18,988 nucleotides of DNA from SZUA-584 sp964607965 (GTDB taxonomy: Bacteria; Bacillota; Clostridia; Christensenellales; SZUA-584). The stretch is taken from positions 1 through 18,988 of the forward strand of contig CAZSMH010000029.1 in NCBI GenBank assembly GCA_964607965.1, written 5' to 3'. The notes beneath the pieces are model-generated. The model searched no databases. It worked only from the letters and a program-made list of their open reading frames with translations, and was not told the DNA's origin. This document shows, piece after piece, positions 12,912 to 18,988 of this stretch. Within the stretch, counting starts at the first letter, position 1. Every line of letters begins with the position of its first letter. Position numbers and translations under genes: made by a program.

Positions 12912-13934
12912 TTGAAGACCAGCGACTTTTACTACGACCTTGACGAAAGCCTAATTGCGCAGACTCCCATAGAAAGGCGCGACTTTTCCAGGCTTCTTGT
13001 ATACGAGAGGGCGACACAAAAAACCGCACACAGGTCGTTTTACGATATTGTACAATACTTATCCAACGGCGACGTACTGGTGCTTAATGATACCAAAGTT
13101 ATTCCCGCAAGACTTTTCGGTAAAAAACGCGGAACCGGCAGAATATGCGAGGTTTTGCTGCTGCGCCGTTTGTCTTTTACCGACTGGGAAGCGCTGCTAA
13201 GACCGGGCAGAAAGCTTAGGATTGGAGATACAGTTGAGTTTTCTGATAAACTGTACGCAGTTATTAAAGACAAGAAACAGGACGGAGTGGCACAGGTACG
13301 GTTTTATTTTGAAGGCGTATTCGAACAGCTGCTTGACGCTATAGGCGAGATGCCGCTGCCACCTTATATACACGAAAAACTTAGCGACAAAAACAGGTAT
13401 CAGACAATATATGCGAAAAAAGAGGGTTCTGCTGCTGCGCCGACAGCCGGTCTGCACTTTACTTCGGAACTGTTTGACAAAATTGAAAAAAGCGGTGTTA
13501 AGACAGCGCGGCTTACCCTGCACGTAGGGCTCGGCACATTCCGCCCCGTCAAGGTCAAAAATATTAAAGACCATATAATGCATTCGGAGTATTATGAGCT
13601 CTCGCAGCAGACTGCGGATATTATCAACGAGGCGAGAGGCAAAGGCGGACGAATAATCGCGGTCGGCACCACCAGCATGCGGACGCTTGAATCTGCAGCA
13701 GACAAAAACGGCATTATCAGGGCGGGCAGCGGCTACACCGATATTTTTATCACGCCGGGCTACCGATTTTTAGCGGCAGACGCTCTGCTGACAAATTTCC
13801 ATTTGCCCGAATCAACGCTTATAATGCTTGTATGCGCTTTTGCAGGCTACGAGCAGACGCTTGAGCTTTACAAAAAGGCAGTGGAACAAAAATATCGTTT
13901 TTTCAGCTTTGGTGACGCTATGCTGATACTGTAA
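12912..13934 (+). CDS. queA: S-adenosylmethionine:tRNA ribosyltransferase-isomerase
   Basis: The 340-residue protein opens KTSDFYYDLDESLIAQTP and contains LNDTKVIPARLFG, AAPTAGLHFT, HVGLGTFRPV and LLTNFHLPESTLIMLV, all QueA signatures. It transfers and isomerises the ribosyl part of SAM onto 7-aminomethyl-7-deazaguanine in tRNA to give epoxyqueuosine. The start is TTG at 12912, directly abutting the ruvB stop, with GGAGG five bases upstream inside the end of ruvB; ATG 12908 is out of frame. Adjacent tgt supplies the preceding base-exchange step, so the two act in one pathway. Confidence 0.97.
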   Translation: MKTSDFYYDLDESLIAQTPIERRDFSRLLVYERATQKTAHRSFYDIVQYLSNGDVLVLNDTKVIPARLFGKKRGTGRICEVLLLRRLSFTDWEALLRPGRKLRIGDTVEFSDKLYAVIKDKKQDGVAQVRFYFEGVFEQLLDAIGEMPLPPYIHEKLSDKNRYQTIYAKKEGSAAAPTAGLHFTSELFDKIEKSGVKTARLTLHVGLGTFRPVKVKNIKDHIMHSEYYELSQQTADIINEARGKGGRIIAVGTTSMRTLESAADKNGIIRAGSGYTDIFITPGYRFLAADALLTNFHLPESTLIMLVCAFAGYEQTLELYKKAVEQKYRFFSFGDAMLIL

Positions 13935-13944
13935 CGGAGGACAT

Positions 13945-15054
13945 ATGCGTTTTACAATACATACTAAATGCAAGAACACCCTTGCGCGTACCGGGCAGAT
14001 AGATACGCCGCACGGAACAATAAAAACGCCGGTATATATGCCTGTAGGCACTCAGGCCACTGTAAAAGCGTTAACGCCGGCGCAGGTAAAAGATACGGGA
14101 GCGGAGATTGTGCTTGCCAACACGTATCATCTTTATCTGCGTCCGGGGCACGATGTTGTGGCTTTGGCAGGCGGGCTGCACAGAATGATGGCGTGGGATA
14201 AGCCTATACTGACGGACAGCGGCGGTTTTCAGGTATTTTCCTTGGGTTCGCTGCGGAAAATTACCGAACAGGGTGCACAGTTTAGCTCTCATCTTGACGG
14301 CTCAAAACATATGCTCACGCCGGAGAAAGCCATAGAAATTGAGGAGGCCTTGGGAGCGGATATAATAATGGCATTTGATGAGTGCACAGCATACCCGGCG
14401 GAATACAATACCGCCGCAGCCGCTATGGAGCGCACACACCGCTGGGCGCAGCGCTGCAAAGATGCAAAAACGCGTTCTGACCAGGCGCTGTTCGGAATAG
14501 TACAGGGAAGCACATTTGCCGACCTTCGGCGCGAGAGCGCCGCTGCCATAGCCGGTATGGACTTTCCGGGCAACGCTATTGGGGGGTTAAGCGTTGGGGA
14601 GCCTAAAGAGATTATGAACGATATGCTGGACGTAACGGTACCGCTGCTGCCGCAGACAAAGCCGAGATATCTTATGGGTGTAGGTTCTTTCGACTGCATT
14701 GTAGACGGTGTGGCTCGCGGAATAGATATGTTTGACTGTGTTCTGCAAACGCGCATCGCGCGAAACGGAACGGCATTAACGCGGCGCGGTCGGCTGGTTA
14801 TCCGCAATGCACAATATTCGCGGGATCTTATGCCCATAGAGCAAGGCTGCGACTGCTATACGTGTCGCAACTTTTCCCGCGCCTATGTGCGGCATTTGAT
14901 AAAGGCAAACGAGATACTTGGAGCAACGCTGCTTAGCATACACAATATCCGAGCCACGGTAAGACTTATTGCCGATATCCGCAGCGCAATAGAGAACAGC
15001 GTATTCCCGGAGTTTAAAAAGGATTTTTTTGAGAACTATAAAAACGGTGAGTAA
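13945..15054 (+). CDS. tgt: Queuine/preQ1 tRNA-guanine transglycosylase
   Basis: The 369-residue protein has DSGGFQVFSL with Asp91, GIVQGS and GGLSVGEP in the barrel, MFDC with nucleophile Asp264, and the zinc site C302, C304, C307 and H333. It swaps guanine 34 for preQ1 in tRNAs with GUN anticodons. The stretch after the nucleophile reads CVLQTRIARNG, where the family usually has CVLPTRNARNG, so a normally conserved proline is Gln and Asn is Ile. GGAGG lies 6 bases before the ATG and 10 bases separate it from queA. It closes the ruv-queA-tgt run. Confidence 0.97.
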   Translation: MRFTIHTKCKNTLARTGQIDTPHGTIKTPVYMPVGTQATVKALTPAQVKDTGAEIVLANTYHLYLRPGHDVVALAGGLHRMMAWDKPILTDSGGFQVFSLGSLRKITEQGAQFSSHLDGSKHMLTPEKAIEIEEALGADIIMAFDECTAYPAEYNTAAAAMERTHRWAQRCKDAKTRSDQALFGIVQGSTFADLRRESAAAIAGMDFPGNAIGGLSVGEPKEIMNDMLDVTVPLLPQTKPRYLMGVGSFDCIVDGVARGIDMFDCVLQTRIARNGTALTRRGRLVIRNAQYSRDLMPIEQGCDCYTCRNFSRAYVRHLIKANEILGATLLSIHNIRATVRLIADIRSAIENSVFPEFKKDFFENYKNGE

Positions 15055-15124
15055 AATCCTAATACAGTAAGCACATCGTAGCAATGATTAATCTGCAAAA
15101 TATGCGGATATGAATAAAAAACAG

Positions 15125-15153
15125 TTGATTATTTGGCTATTTTCCTATAGTAT
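15125..15153 (+). promoter_or_regulatory. Putative promoter for yajC
   Basis: TTGATT (15125-15130), a 17-base spacer and TAGTAT (15148-15153) lie 37 bases before yajC in the 135-base gap after tgt. The rest of the gap contains a small GC-poor stem (ATCTGC/GCGGAT, around 15091-15109) without a T-run, and no gene. Confidence 0.55.
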
Positions 15154-15189
15154 AGGTAACTGTAATACATGAAAAGGTAGGTACAAAGG

Positions 15190-15501
15190 ATGCCACAGGT
15201 AGATGCAAACGGTCTTTCTTCTTTATTACTGCCGCTTGTGATGGTAGTTTTTATTATCCTCGTAATGGTTATTCCCCAGAGAAAGAGAAAGAAGCAGATG
15301 GAGGCTATGCTGGCCAGCCTGCAGCCCGGAAAGATGATAAAGACTATCGGAGGTCTTTATGGGAAAATAGTAGCCGTCAAAGACGATTTAATTACAATCG
15401 AAGTGCCGCCGGATAAGGTCCGTATGGTTTTTACAAAGGGTGCAGTCGCCACAGTAGAGGATTCGGATCTGCCGGAAAACGAGCTGGACTCGAAAAAATA
15501 A
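15190..15501 (+). CDS. yajC: Preprotein translocase accessory subunit YajC
   Basis: The 103-residue protein has one membrane helix (about 10-29, SLLLPLVMVVFIILVMVIPQ) followed by the basic RKRKKQME segment and the YajC core, with LQPGKMIKTIGGLYGKIVAVKDDLITIEV. YajC associates with SecDF and SecYEG and is not essential. The ribosome site is unclear: AAAAGG is 12 bases before the ATG and another AAAGG directly touches it. Usually secD and secF follow yajC; here the next gene is convergent, so secDF must lie elsewhere or be absent. Confidence 0.93.
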   Translation: MPQVDANGLSSLLLPLVMVVFIILVMVIPQRKRKKQMEAMLASLQPGKMIKTIGGLYGKIVAVKDDLITIEVPPDKVRMVFTKGAVATVEDSDLPENELDSKK

Positions 15502-15508
15502 CGGCAAC

Positions 15509-17257
15509 CTAAAGAAGACCCAAGCGGTCTTTTTTATTTTCACCGCTTTTTAGCTGCTCAAGCAGCGCCTTATCTGGGCTTACCAGTACACTGCTGTGCC
15601 CCTCGTACACAACCATACCCGGCTTCGCACCGTTGGGCTTTCGCACATTTTTACGCAGCGCATAGTCTACCTGCACTTTCGCTCCGTTTTTTGCTTTGCT
15701 CAATGTTGCGGCAATTTGAGCTGCTTCCAACAGAGTAGTATTCGGAACCGAACCGTCAGAGCCGGATATCAAAACGTGTGCTCCCGGTATATCTTTGGTA
15801 TGCAGCCATATATCGTCCGGCGCCGCGGTTTTCATCGTCAGCAAATCGTTCTGCCGGTTGTTTTTGCCCGCGTATATAACGTATCCGTCGGAAGATATAA
15901 ACCTATGCGGTTTTGACGGCTCCCGGCTGACCCGCGCATTAGCCTGCCGGCGCGGCATAAAGCCCGCTTTACATAGCTCGTACTCAATCTCGGCTAGTTC
16001 ATCCTCCGTTTCGCTTAAATCAAGCGAGTGCAAAACGCTTTCCAGAAAAGCGATATCGTTTTGTGTTTCTTTAATTCTTCGCAGCGTAATATCAAGCCCC
16101 GCTTTCAGTTTGGAATAACGCTTATAATTGTGCTGCGCGTTCGCCGCGGGAGAAAGGCGCGAATCGAGCTCTATTGCAATATCTTCGCCGGTGGCATAAT
16201 CTTTTGCTGCTAACAGCCGCTGTCCCTTGGTAATTCGGTATATATTTGCTGTAATCATATCTCCGCGCATCTTGTAAATATCGGCTTTTTTTGCCTGCTG
16301 CGCAGAAACCTGCTGTTTTTGCAGCGTTGATATCTGCTTTTCCAGCTGCTTTGCGGCCAGCCTTGATAATTTGCCGCGCTTTGAGGACAGAGCCAGAAAG
16401 AAGTTTATGCCGGCGTAAAAGTCGTCAGTCATGCTGTTGAAAGAATCATAGCCGACGGTTTGAGCCGCATCTATACCGGCAAAATAAAAAGGCGAGTAAA
16501 AGAAAGGGACTTTATCGCGCAAATACACTGTAGGCCGGGGAGGCTCAGAAATAAAATCGAGTATAATATCGCTAAGCTTTTCAGCTTCCCTTGGCTGCTC
16601 TTTATAGCCTAAGGGCATATAGCGGTATAAAATCTCGTCCGCGGATTGCCCGGACAAGCCGGCTAGAAAAGATGATAAGTATGCCTTAATATTTGTGCCT
16701 CCGCGTTTTTTTAACATCTCGATAAGCGTGGAGCGTGAAATATGCAGGGGATTTAACTTGGAAGACTGCGGTGTTTGATAAGCAAGCCCCGGAAGAACGC
16801 TGCGTACTCTGCTTTGAGAACTCGATACATGGCGCATGCTGTCCATAATCACACCGTCTTTTACAAGTATAATGTTTGAGTATTTGCCCATAAGTTCCGC
16901 AACAAGCACCATATTCTGCGTTAATCCAAGCTCGTCTCTGGCTTCAAGCGTGATAGAAACTATACGCTCAAGCCCTGTCTGCTGGGCGGCTGCAACCTTT
17001 GCGCCGATTATGTGTTTGCGCAGGAACATGCAGAAAGAAGGCGGCGACTTCGGGTTTTCGTATTTACGGGCCGTCAGGTGCATCCGTGAATCGGATGCGC
17101 CGGCGCATAAAAGAAGGCGCAGGTTTTTTGAGGGCGCGCGAAAGTTAAGTACAATGGTATCCGGCTTTGGCTGGTGAATCTTATCCACCTTACAGCCGAT
17201 AATCTGCTCTCTTATTTCAAGGGCAGTATAATAAAGCGTCAGCCCGTCCTGCGTCAT
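15509..17257 (-). CDS. rqcH: Rqc2/NEMF-family ribosome quality control factor RqcH (FbpA-like)
   Basis: The 582-residue protein has an N-terminal NFACT-N domain (MTQDGLTLYY..EIREQIIGCKVDKIHQP), a long middle with HhH and coiled-coil helices (about 280-430), and an NFACT-R domain (about 450-560) with YAGKNNRQNDLLTMK and DIWLHTKDIPGAHVLI. In Bacillota this protein binds split 50S subunits carrying stalled nascent chains and recruits tRNA-Ala to add alanine tails; older annotations call it fibronectin-binding. The Asp-Arg pair needed for tailing in B. subtilis (residues 97-98) appears here as Glu97-Arg98. GGAGG lies 7 bases before the ATG. It is convergent with yajC and divergent from proA. Confidence 0.93.
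   Translation of the reverse strand: MTQDGLTLYYTALEIREQIIGCKVDKIHQPKPDTIVLNFRAPSKNLRLLLCAGASDSRMHLTARKYENPKSPPSFCMFLRKHIIGAKVAAAQQTGLERIVSITLEARDELGLTQNMVLVAELMGKYSNIILVKDGVIMDSMRHVSSSQSRVRSVLPGLAYQTPQSSKLNPLHISRSTLIEMLKKRGGTNIKAYLSSFLAGLSGQSADEILYRYMPLGYKEQPREAEKLSDIILDFISEPPRPTVYLRDKVPFFYSPFYFAGIDAAQTVGYDSFNSMTDDFYAGINFFLALSSKRGKLSRLAAKQLEKQISTLQKQQVSAQQAKKADIYKMRGDMITANIYRITKGQRLLAAKDYATGEDIAIELDSRLSPAANAQHNYKRYSKLKAGLDITLRRIKETQNDIAFLESVLHSLDLSETEDELAEIEYELCKAGFMPRRQANARVSREPSKPHRFISSDGYVIYAGKNNRQNDLLTMKTAAPDDIWLHTKDIPGAHVLISGSDGSVPNTTLLEAAQIAATLSKAKNGAKVQVDYALRKNVRKPNGAKPGMVVYEGHSSVLVSPDKALLEQLKSGENKKDRLGLL
15511..15537 (+). terminator. Terminator of yajC, overlapping the 3' end of rqcH
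   Basis: AAGACC (15515-15520) pairs with GGTCTT (15526-15531) over a 5-base loop, then TTTTATTTT. It begins about 14 bases after the yajC stop. The hairpin lies inside the final codons of the convergent rqcH gene. Confidence 0.8.
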
Positions 17258-17277
17258 AAATATGCCTCCGGGTTTGT

Positions 17278-17306
17278 ATTATACAACCTCGTGACAACCG
17301 ATGCAA
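17278..17306 (-). promoter_or_regulatory. Putative promoter for rqcH
   Basis: The minus strand shows TTGCAT (17306-17301), a 17-base spacer and TATAAT (17283-17278), about 20 bases before the start codon. It is interleaved with the proA promoter. Confidence 0.6.
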
Positions 17307-17319
17307 ATGGTGTTATAAT
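17291..17319 (+). promoter_or_regulatory. Promoter for proA
   Basis: GTGACA (17291-17296), a 17-base spacer and TATAAT (17314-17319) stand 28 bases before proA. The match is 11 of 12 consensus bases. Confidence 0.8.
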
Positions 17320-17347
17320 GGCGTAAATTATTACGGGGGTAAACGTA

Positions 17348-18583
17348 ATGCAGCACGTTTTGGAAAAAGCACAGAACGCAAAAGCTGCGGCTGATGTGCT
17401 TTCGTGTGCCGGTGCTGACGAAAAAAATGCGGCTCTTTTACACATGGCGCAGGCGCTGCGTGAAAATTCGGCAGCTATACTGAAGGAAAACGAAAAGGAT
17501 TTACAGCAGGGCAAAAAGAAAGGCACGTCAAAGGCGCTTCTCGACAGGCTTGCGCTTAATTTGCAGCGCATAGAGGGCATGGCACAGGGGCTTGAAAAGG
17601 TAGCCGCTCTTGACGACCCTGTAGGCGAGGTTATTCATACCGTTCTTCGACCGAACGGTCTTAGCATAGGCGCAAAGCGGGTTCCCTTAGGCGTGGCGGG
17701 CATTATATACGAAGCACGCCCGAATGTTACTTCGGATGCGGCAGGGCTCTGCCTTAAGGCGGGCAACGCAGTGGTTTTGCGCGGGGGCAGCGATGCTATA
17801 AACTCAAATATAGCAATTGTGCGCGTTCTTCGGGAAGCGGCAGAGCAAGCGGGGCTGCCCAAGGACTCAATAGTGCTTATAGACGACACTTCGCGTGAGG
17901 CTGCAACCTTTATGATGGGATTAAACGGCATAATAGACGTACTGATACCGCGCGGAGGAGCAGGGCTTATACAGTCCGTAGTCAAAAACGCGACGGTGCC
18001 CGTAATTGAAACCGGAGTTGGCAACTGCCATGTATACATTGACGAAAGCGCTGACCTTGAAATGGGCGTAAACATTATTTACAACGCCAAAACAAGCCGC
18101 CCGTCGGTATGCAACGCGGCGGAAACTCTGTTGGTGCATAAAGATGTTGCATGCGCCTTTCTGCCCATGGCGGCAAGGAAGCTTGATATGGTTGAGCTGC
18201 GCGGCTGTCCGCAGGCATGCTCGATAGTAGACGCTAAACCTGCGTCAGAGGACGATTATTATACAGAGTATCTCGATTATATACTAGCCATTAAGGTGGT
18301 AGAAGGTCTTGATGAAGCAATAGGCCATATAAGCAAATACGGCTCTAAACACTCCGAGGCAATAGTAACCTGCAGCTATGAAAATGCAGAGGCGTTTTTG
18401 CAGCGTGTAGACGCGGCGGCGGTATACGTCAACGCTTCCACGCGCTTTACCGACGGCGAGGAATTCGGCATGGGAGCCGAGATTGGCATAAGCACTCAGA
18501 AGCTTCATGCAAGAGGTCCTATGGGTTTAAAAGAGCTGACTACTATTAAATACGTTATTCGCGGAAACGGGCAGCTAAGATAA
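17348..18583 (+). CDS. proA: Glutamate-5-semialdehyde dehydrogenase (gamma-glutamyl phosphate reductase)
   Basis: The 411-residue protein is full length for ProA, with VPLGVAGIIYEARPNVTSDAAGLCLK split across 112-137, GNAVVLRGG (139-147), and the catalytic thiol Cys255 in TSRPSVCNAAETLLVH. It reduces gamma-glutamyl phosphate with NADPH to glutamate semialdehyde, the second step of proline synthesis. GGGGGT lies about 7 bases before the ATG. The usual partner proB is not upstream: the neighbour there is divergent rqcH. The downstream DUF3795 gene starts 25 bases later and may be co-transcribed. Confidence 0.97.
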   Translation: MQHVLEKAQNAKAAADVLSCAGADEKNAALLHMAQALRENSAAILKENEKDLQQGKKKGTSKALLDRLALNLQRIEGMAQGLEKVAALDDPVGEVIHTVLRPNGLSIGAKRVPLGVAGIIYEARPNVTSDAAGLCLKAGNAVVLRGGSDAINSNIAIVRVLREAAEQAGLPKDSIVLIDDTSREAATFMMGLNGIIDVLIPRGGAGLIQSVVKNATVPVIETGVGNCHVYIDESADLEMGVNIIYNAKTSRPSVCNAAETLLVHKDVACAFLPMAARKLDMVELRGCPQACSIVDAKPASEDDYYTEYLDYILAIKVVEGLDEAIGHISKYGSKHSEAIVTCSYENAEAFLQRVDAAAVYVNASTRFTDGEEFGMGAEIGISTQKLHARGPMGLKELTTIKYVIRGNGQLR

Positions 18584-18608
18584 ATTTTTAAATGCACAAG
18601 GAGGCGGT

Positions 18609-18988
18609 ATGAAAGCTTTTCACATCGCACCGTGCGGAATGAACTGCGCGCTTTGTCTTGCATATATTCGCAACAAAAACAGATGCGAAGGCTGCCGCAG
18701 CGGTGATGAAAATAAACCTGCGTATTGTATAAAGTGTATAATCAAAAACTGCGGTGCGAGACCTGAAAACGGGGACGATTTTTGCTATGTGTGCGAGAAG
18801 TATCCCTGCGCACGCCTAAAAGCGCTTGATAAACGCTACAGAACAAAATACGCGATGAGCATGCTTGAAAACTTATCGCAGATAAGAGACGGGGGAATTG
18901 AAACATTTTTGGCAGCGCAGCGTAAAAAATGGTCATGCAAAAGCTGTGGAGAGACAATATGTGTTCACAGGGGAGTTTGTTTAAAATG
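18609..18988 (+). CDS. DUF3795-family Cys-rich protein, cut by window edge
   Basis: From ATG 18609 the frame stays open for 126 codons to the window edge. The N-terminus reads APCGMNCALCLAY, the typical DUF3795 opening, followed by further Cys pairs (CEGC, CIKC, CYVCEKYPC) and a late CKSCG, suggesting zinc or Fe-S binding. The function of the family is unknown. AAGGAGG lies 4 bases before the ATG. It lies 25 bases after proA on the same strand without a terminator between them. Only the last residues appear to be missing, as the sequence reaches a final HRGVCLK motif. Confidence 0.85.
   Translation, partial: MKAFHIAPCGMNCALCLAYIRNKNRCEGCRSGDENKPAYCIKCIIKNCGARPENGDDFCYVCEKYPCARLKALDKRYRTKYAMSMLENLSQIRDGGIETFLAAQRKKWSCKSCGETICVHRGVCLK

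Noticed and set aside
14289..14837. A 182-codon minus-strand open frame inside tgt
   Set aside because: Shadow frame of a certain gene with no domain or start signals.
15091..15109. Stem ATCTGC/GCGGAT in the tgt-yajC gap as a terminator
   Set aside because: It includes a G-T pair, has no T-run on either strand, and is too weak to call.
1..18988. CRISPR arrays, insertion sequences, prophage, tRNA or rRNA genes
   Set aside because: No spaced direct repeats, transposase or integrase signatures, or tRNA-like folds were seen; the window is densely packed with housekeeping genes.

Overview
The window is ordinary chromosomal DNA, most likely from a member of the Clostridia (Bacillota). The reasons are the infC-rpmI-rplT operon behind an L20-type attenuated leader, the ruvCAB-queA-tgt-yajC order, strong GGAGG ribosome binding sites, consensus sigma-A promoters with 17-base spacers, an SpoIIA-era style DacF/PBP5 carboxypeptidase, an HI0933/BaiN-type flavoprotein and an Rqc2/FbpA homologue. 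The lineage cannot be fixed more closely from sequence reading alone. No mobile element, CRISPR array, tRNA or rRNA was seen.

Layout. Positions 1-1160 hold a minus-strand operon (DUF5320, DUF134 regulator, cut-off cyclase-family hydrolase), divergent from a plus-strand Mrp/Nbp35 Fe-S carrier at 1326-2162. The two sides are driven by back-to-back TTGACA promoters with shared AT-rich DNA and repeated ATATGCC-type motifs. From 2265 to 4206 there is a divergent cell-wall pair: a minus-strand NlpC/P60 lipoprotein, possibly leaderless, and a plus-strand D-Ala-D-Ala carboxypeptidase homologue with an altered third motif. surE, a MurR/RpiR-type regulator and an HI0933-type flavoprotein follow (4262-7168). 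Positions 7165-8516 hold the translation operon: promoter, attenuator leader, infC with an ATA start, rpmI, rplT and terminator. An MFS transporter and a membrane-anchored glycerophosphodiester phosphodiesterase form a coupled pair at 8593-10711. ruvC-ruvA-ruvB-queA-tgt (10771-15054) joins Holliday-junction processing to queuosine tRNA modification, followed by yajC with its own promoter. The rqcH/fbpA homologue is convergent with yajC and divergent from proA through interleaved promoters. A DUF3795 gene runs off the right edge.

How they work together. Most of the window is housekeeping: translation initiation and ribosomal proteins, ribosome rescue, tRNA modification, recombination, Sec accessory protein, proline synthesis and wall remodelling. 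The least understood unit is the DUF134/DUF5320/Mrp region, where a Cys/His-rich HTH protein, a Gly/Cys-rich small protein and an Fe-S carrier share a control region. No clearly new multi-gene system was found. The best leads are regulatory or active-site details: the shared operator-like motifs, the missing KTG lysine in the carboxypeptidase homologue, the apparently leaderless lipoprotein gene, and the infC leader and start codon.
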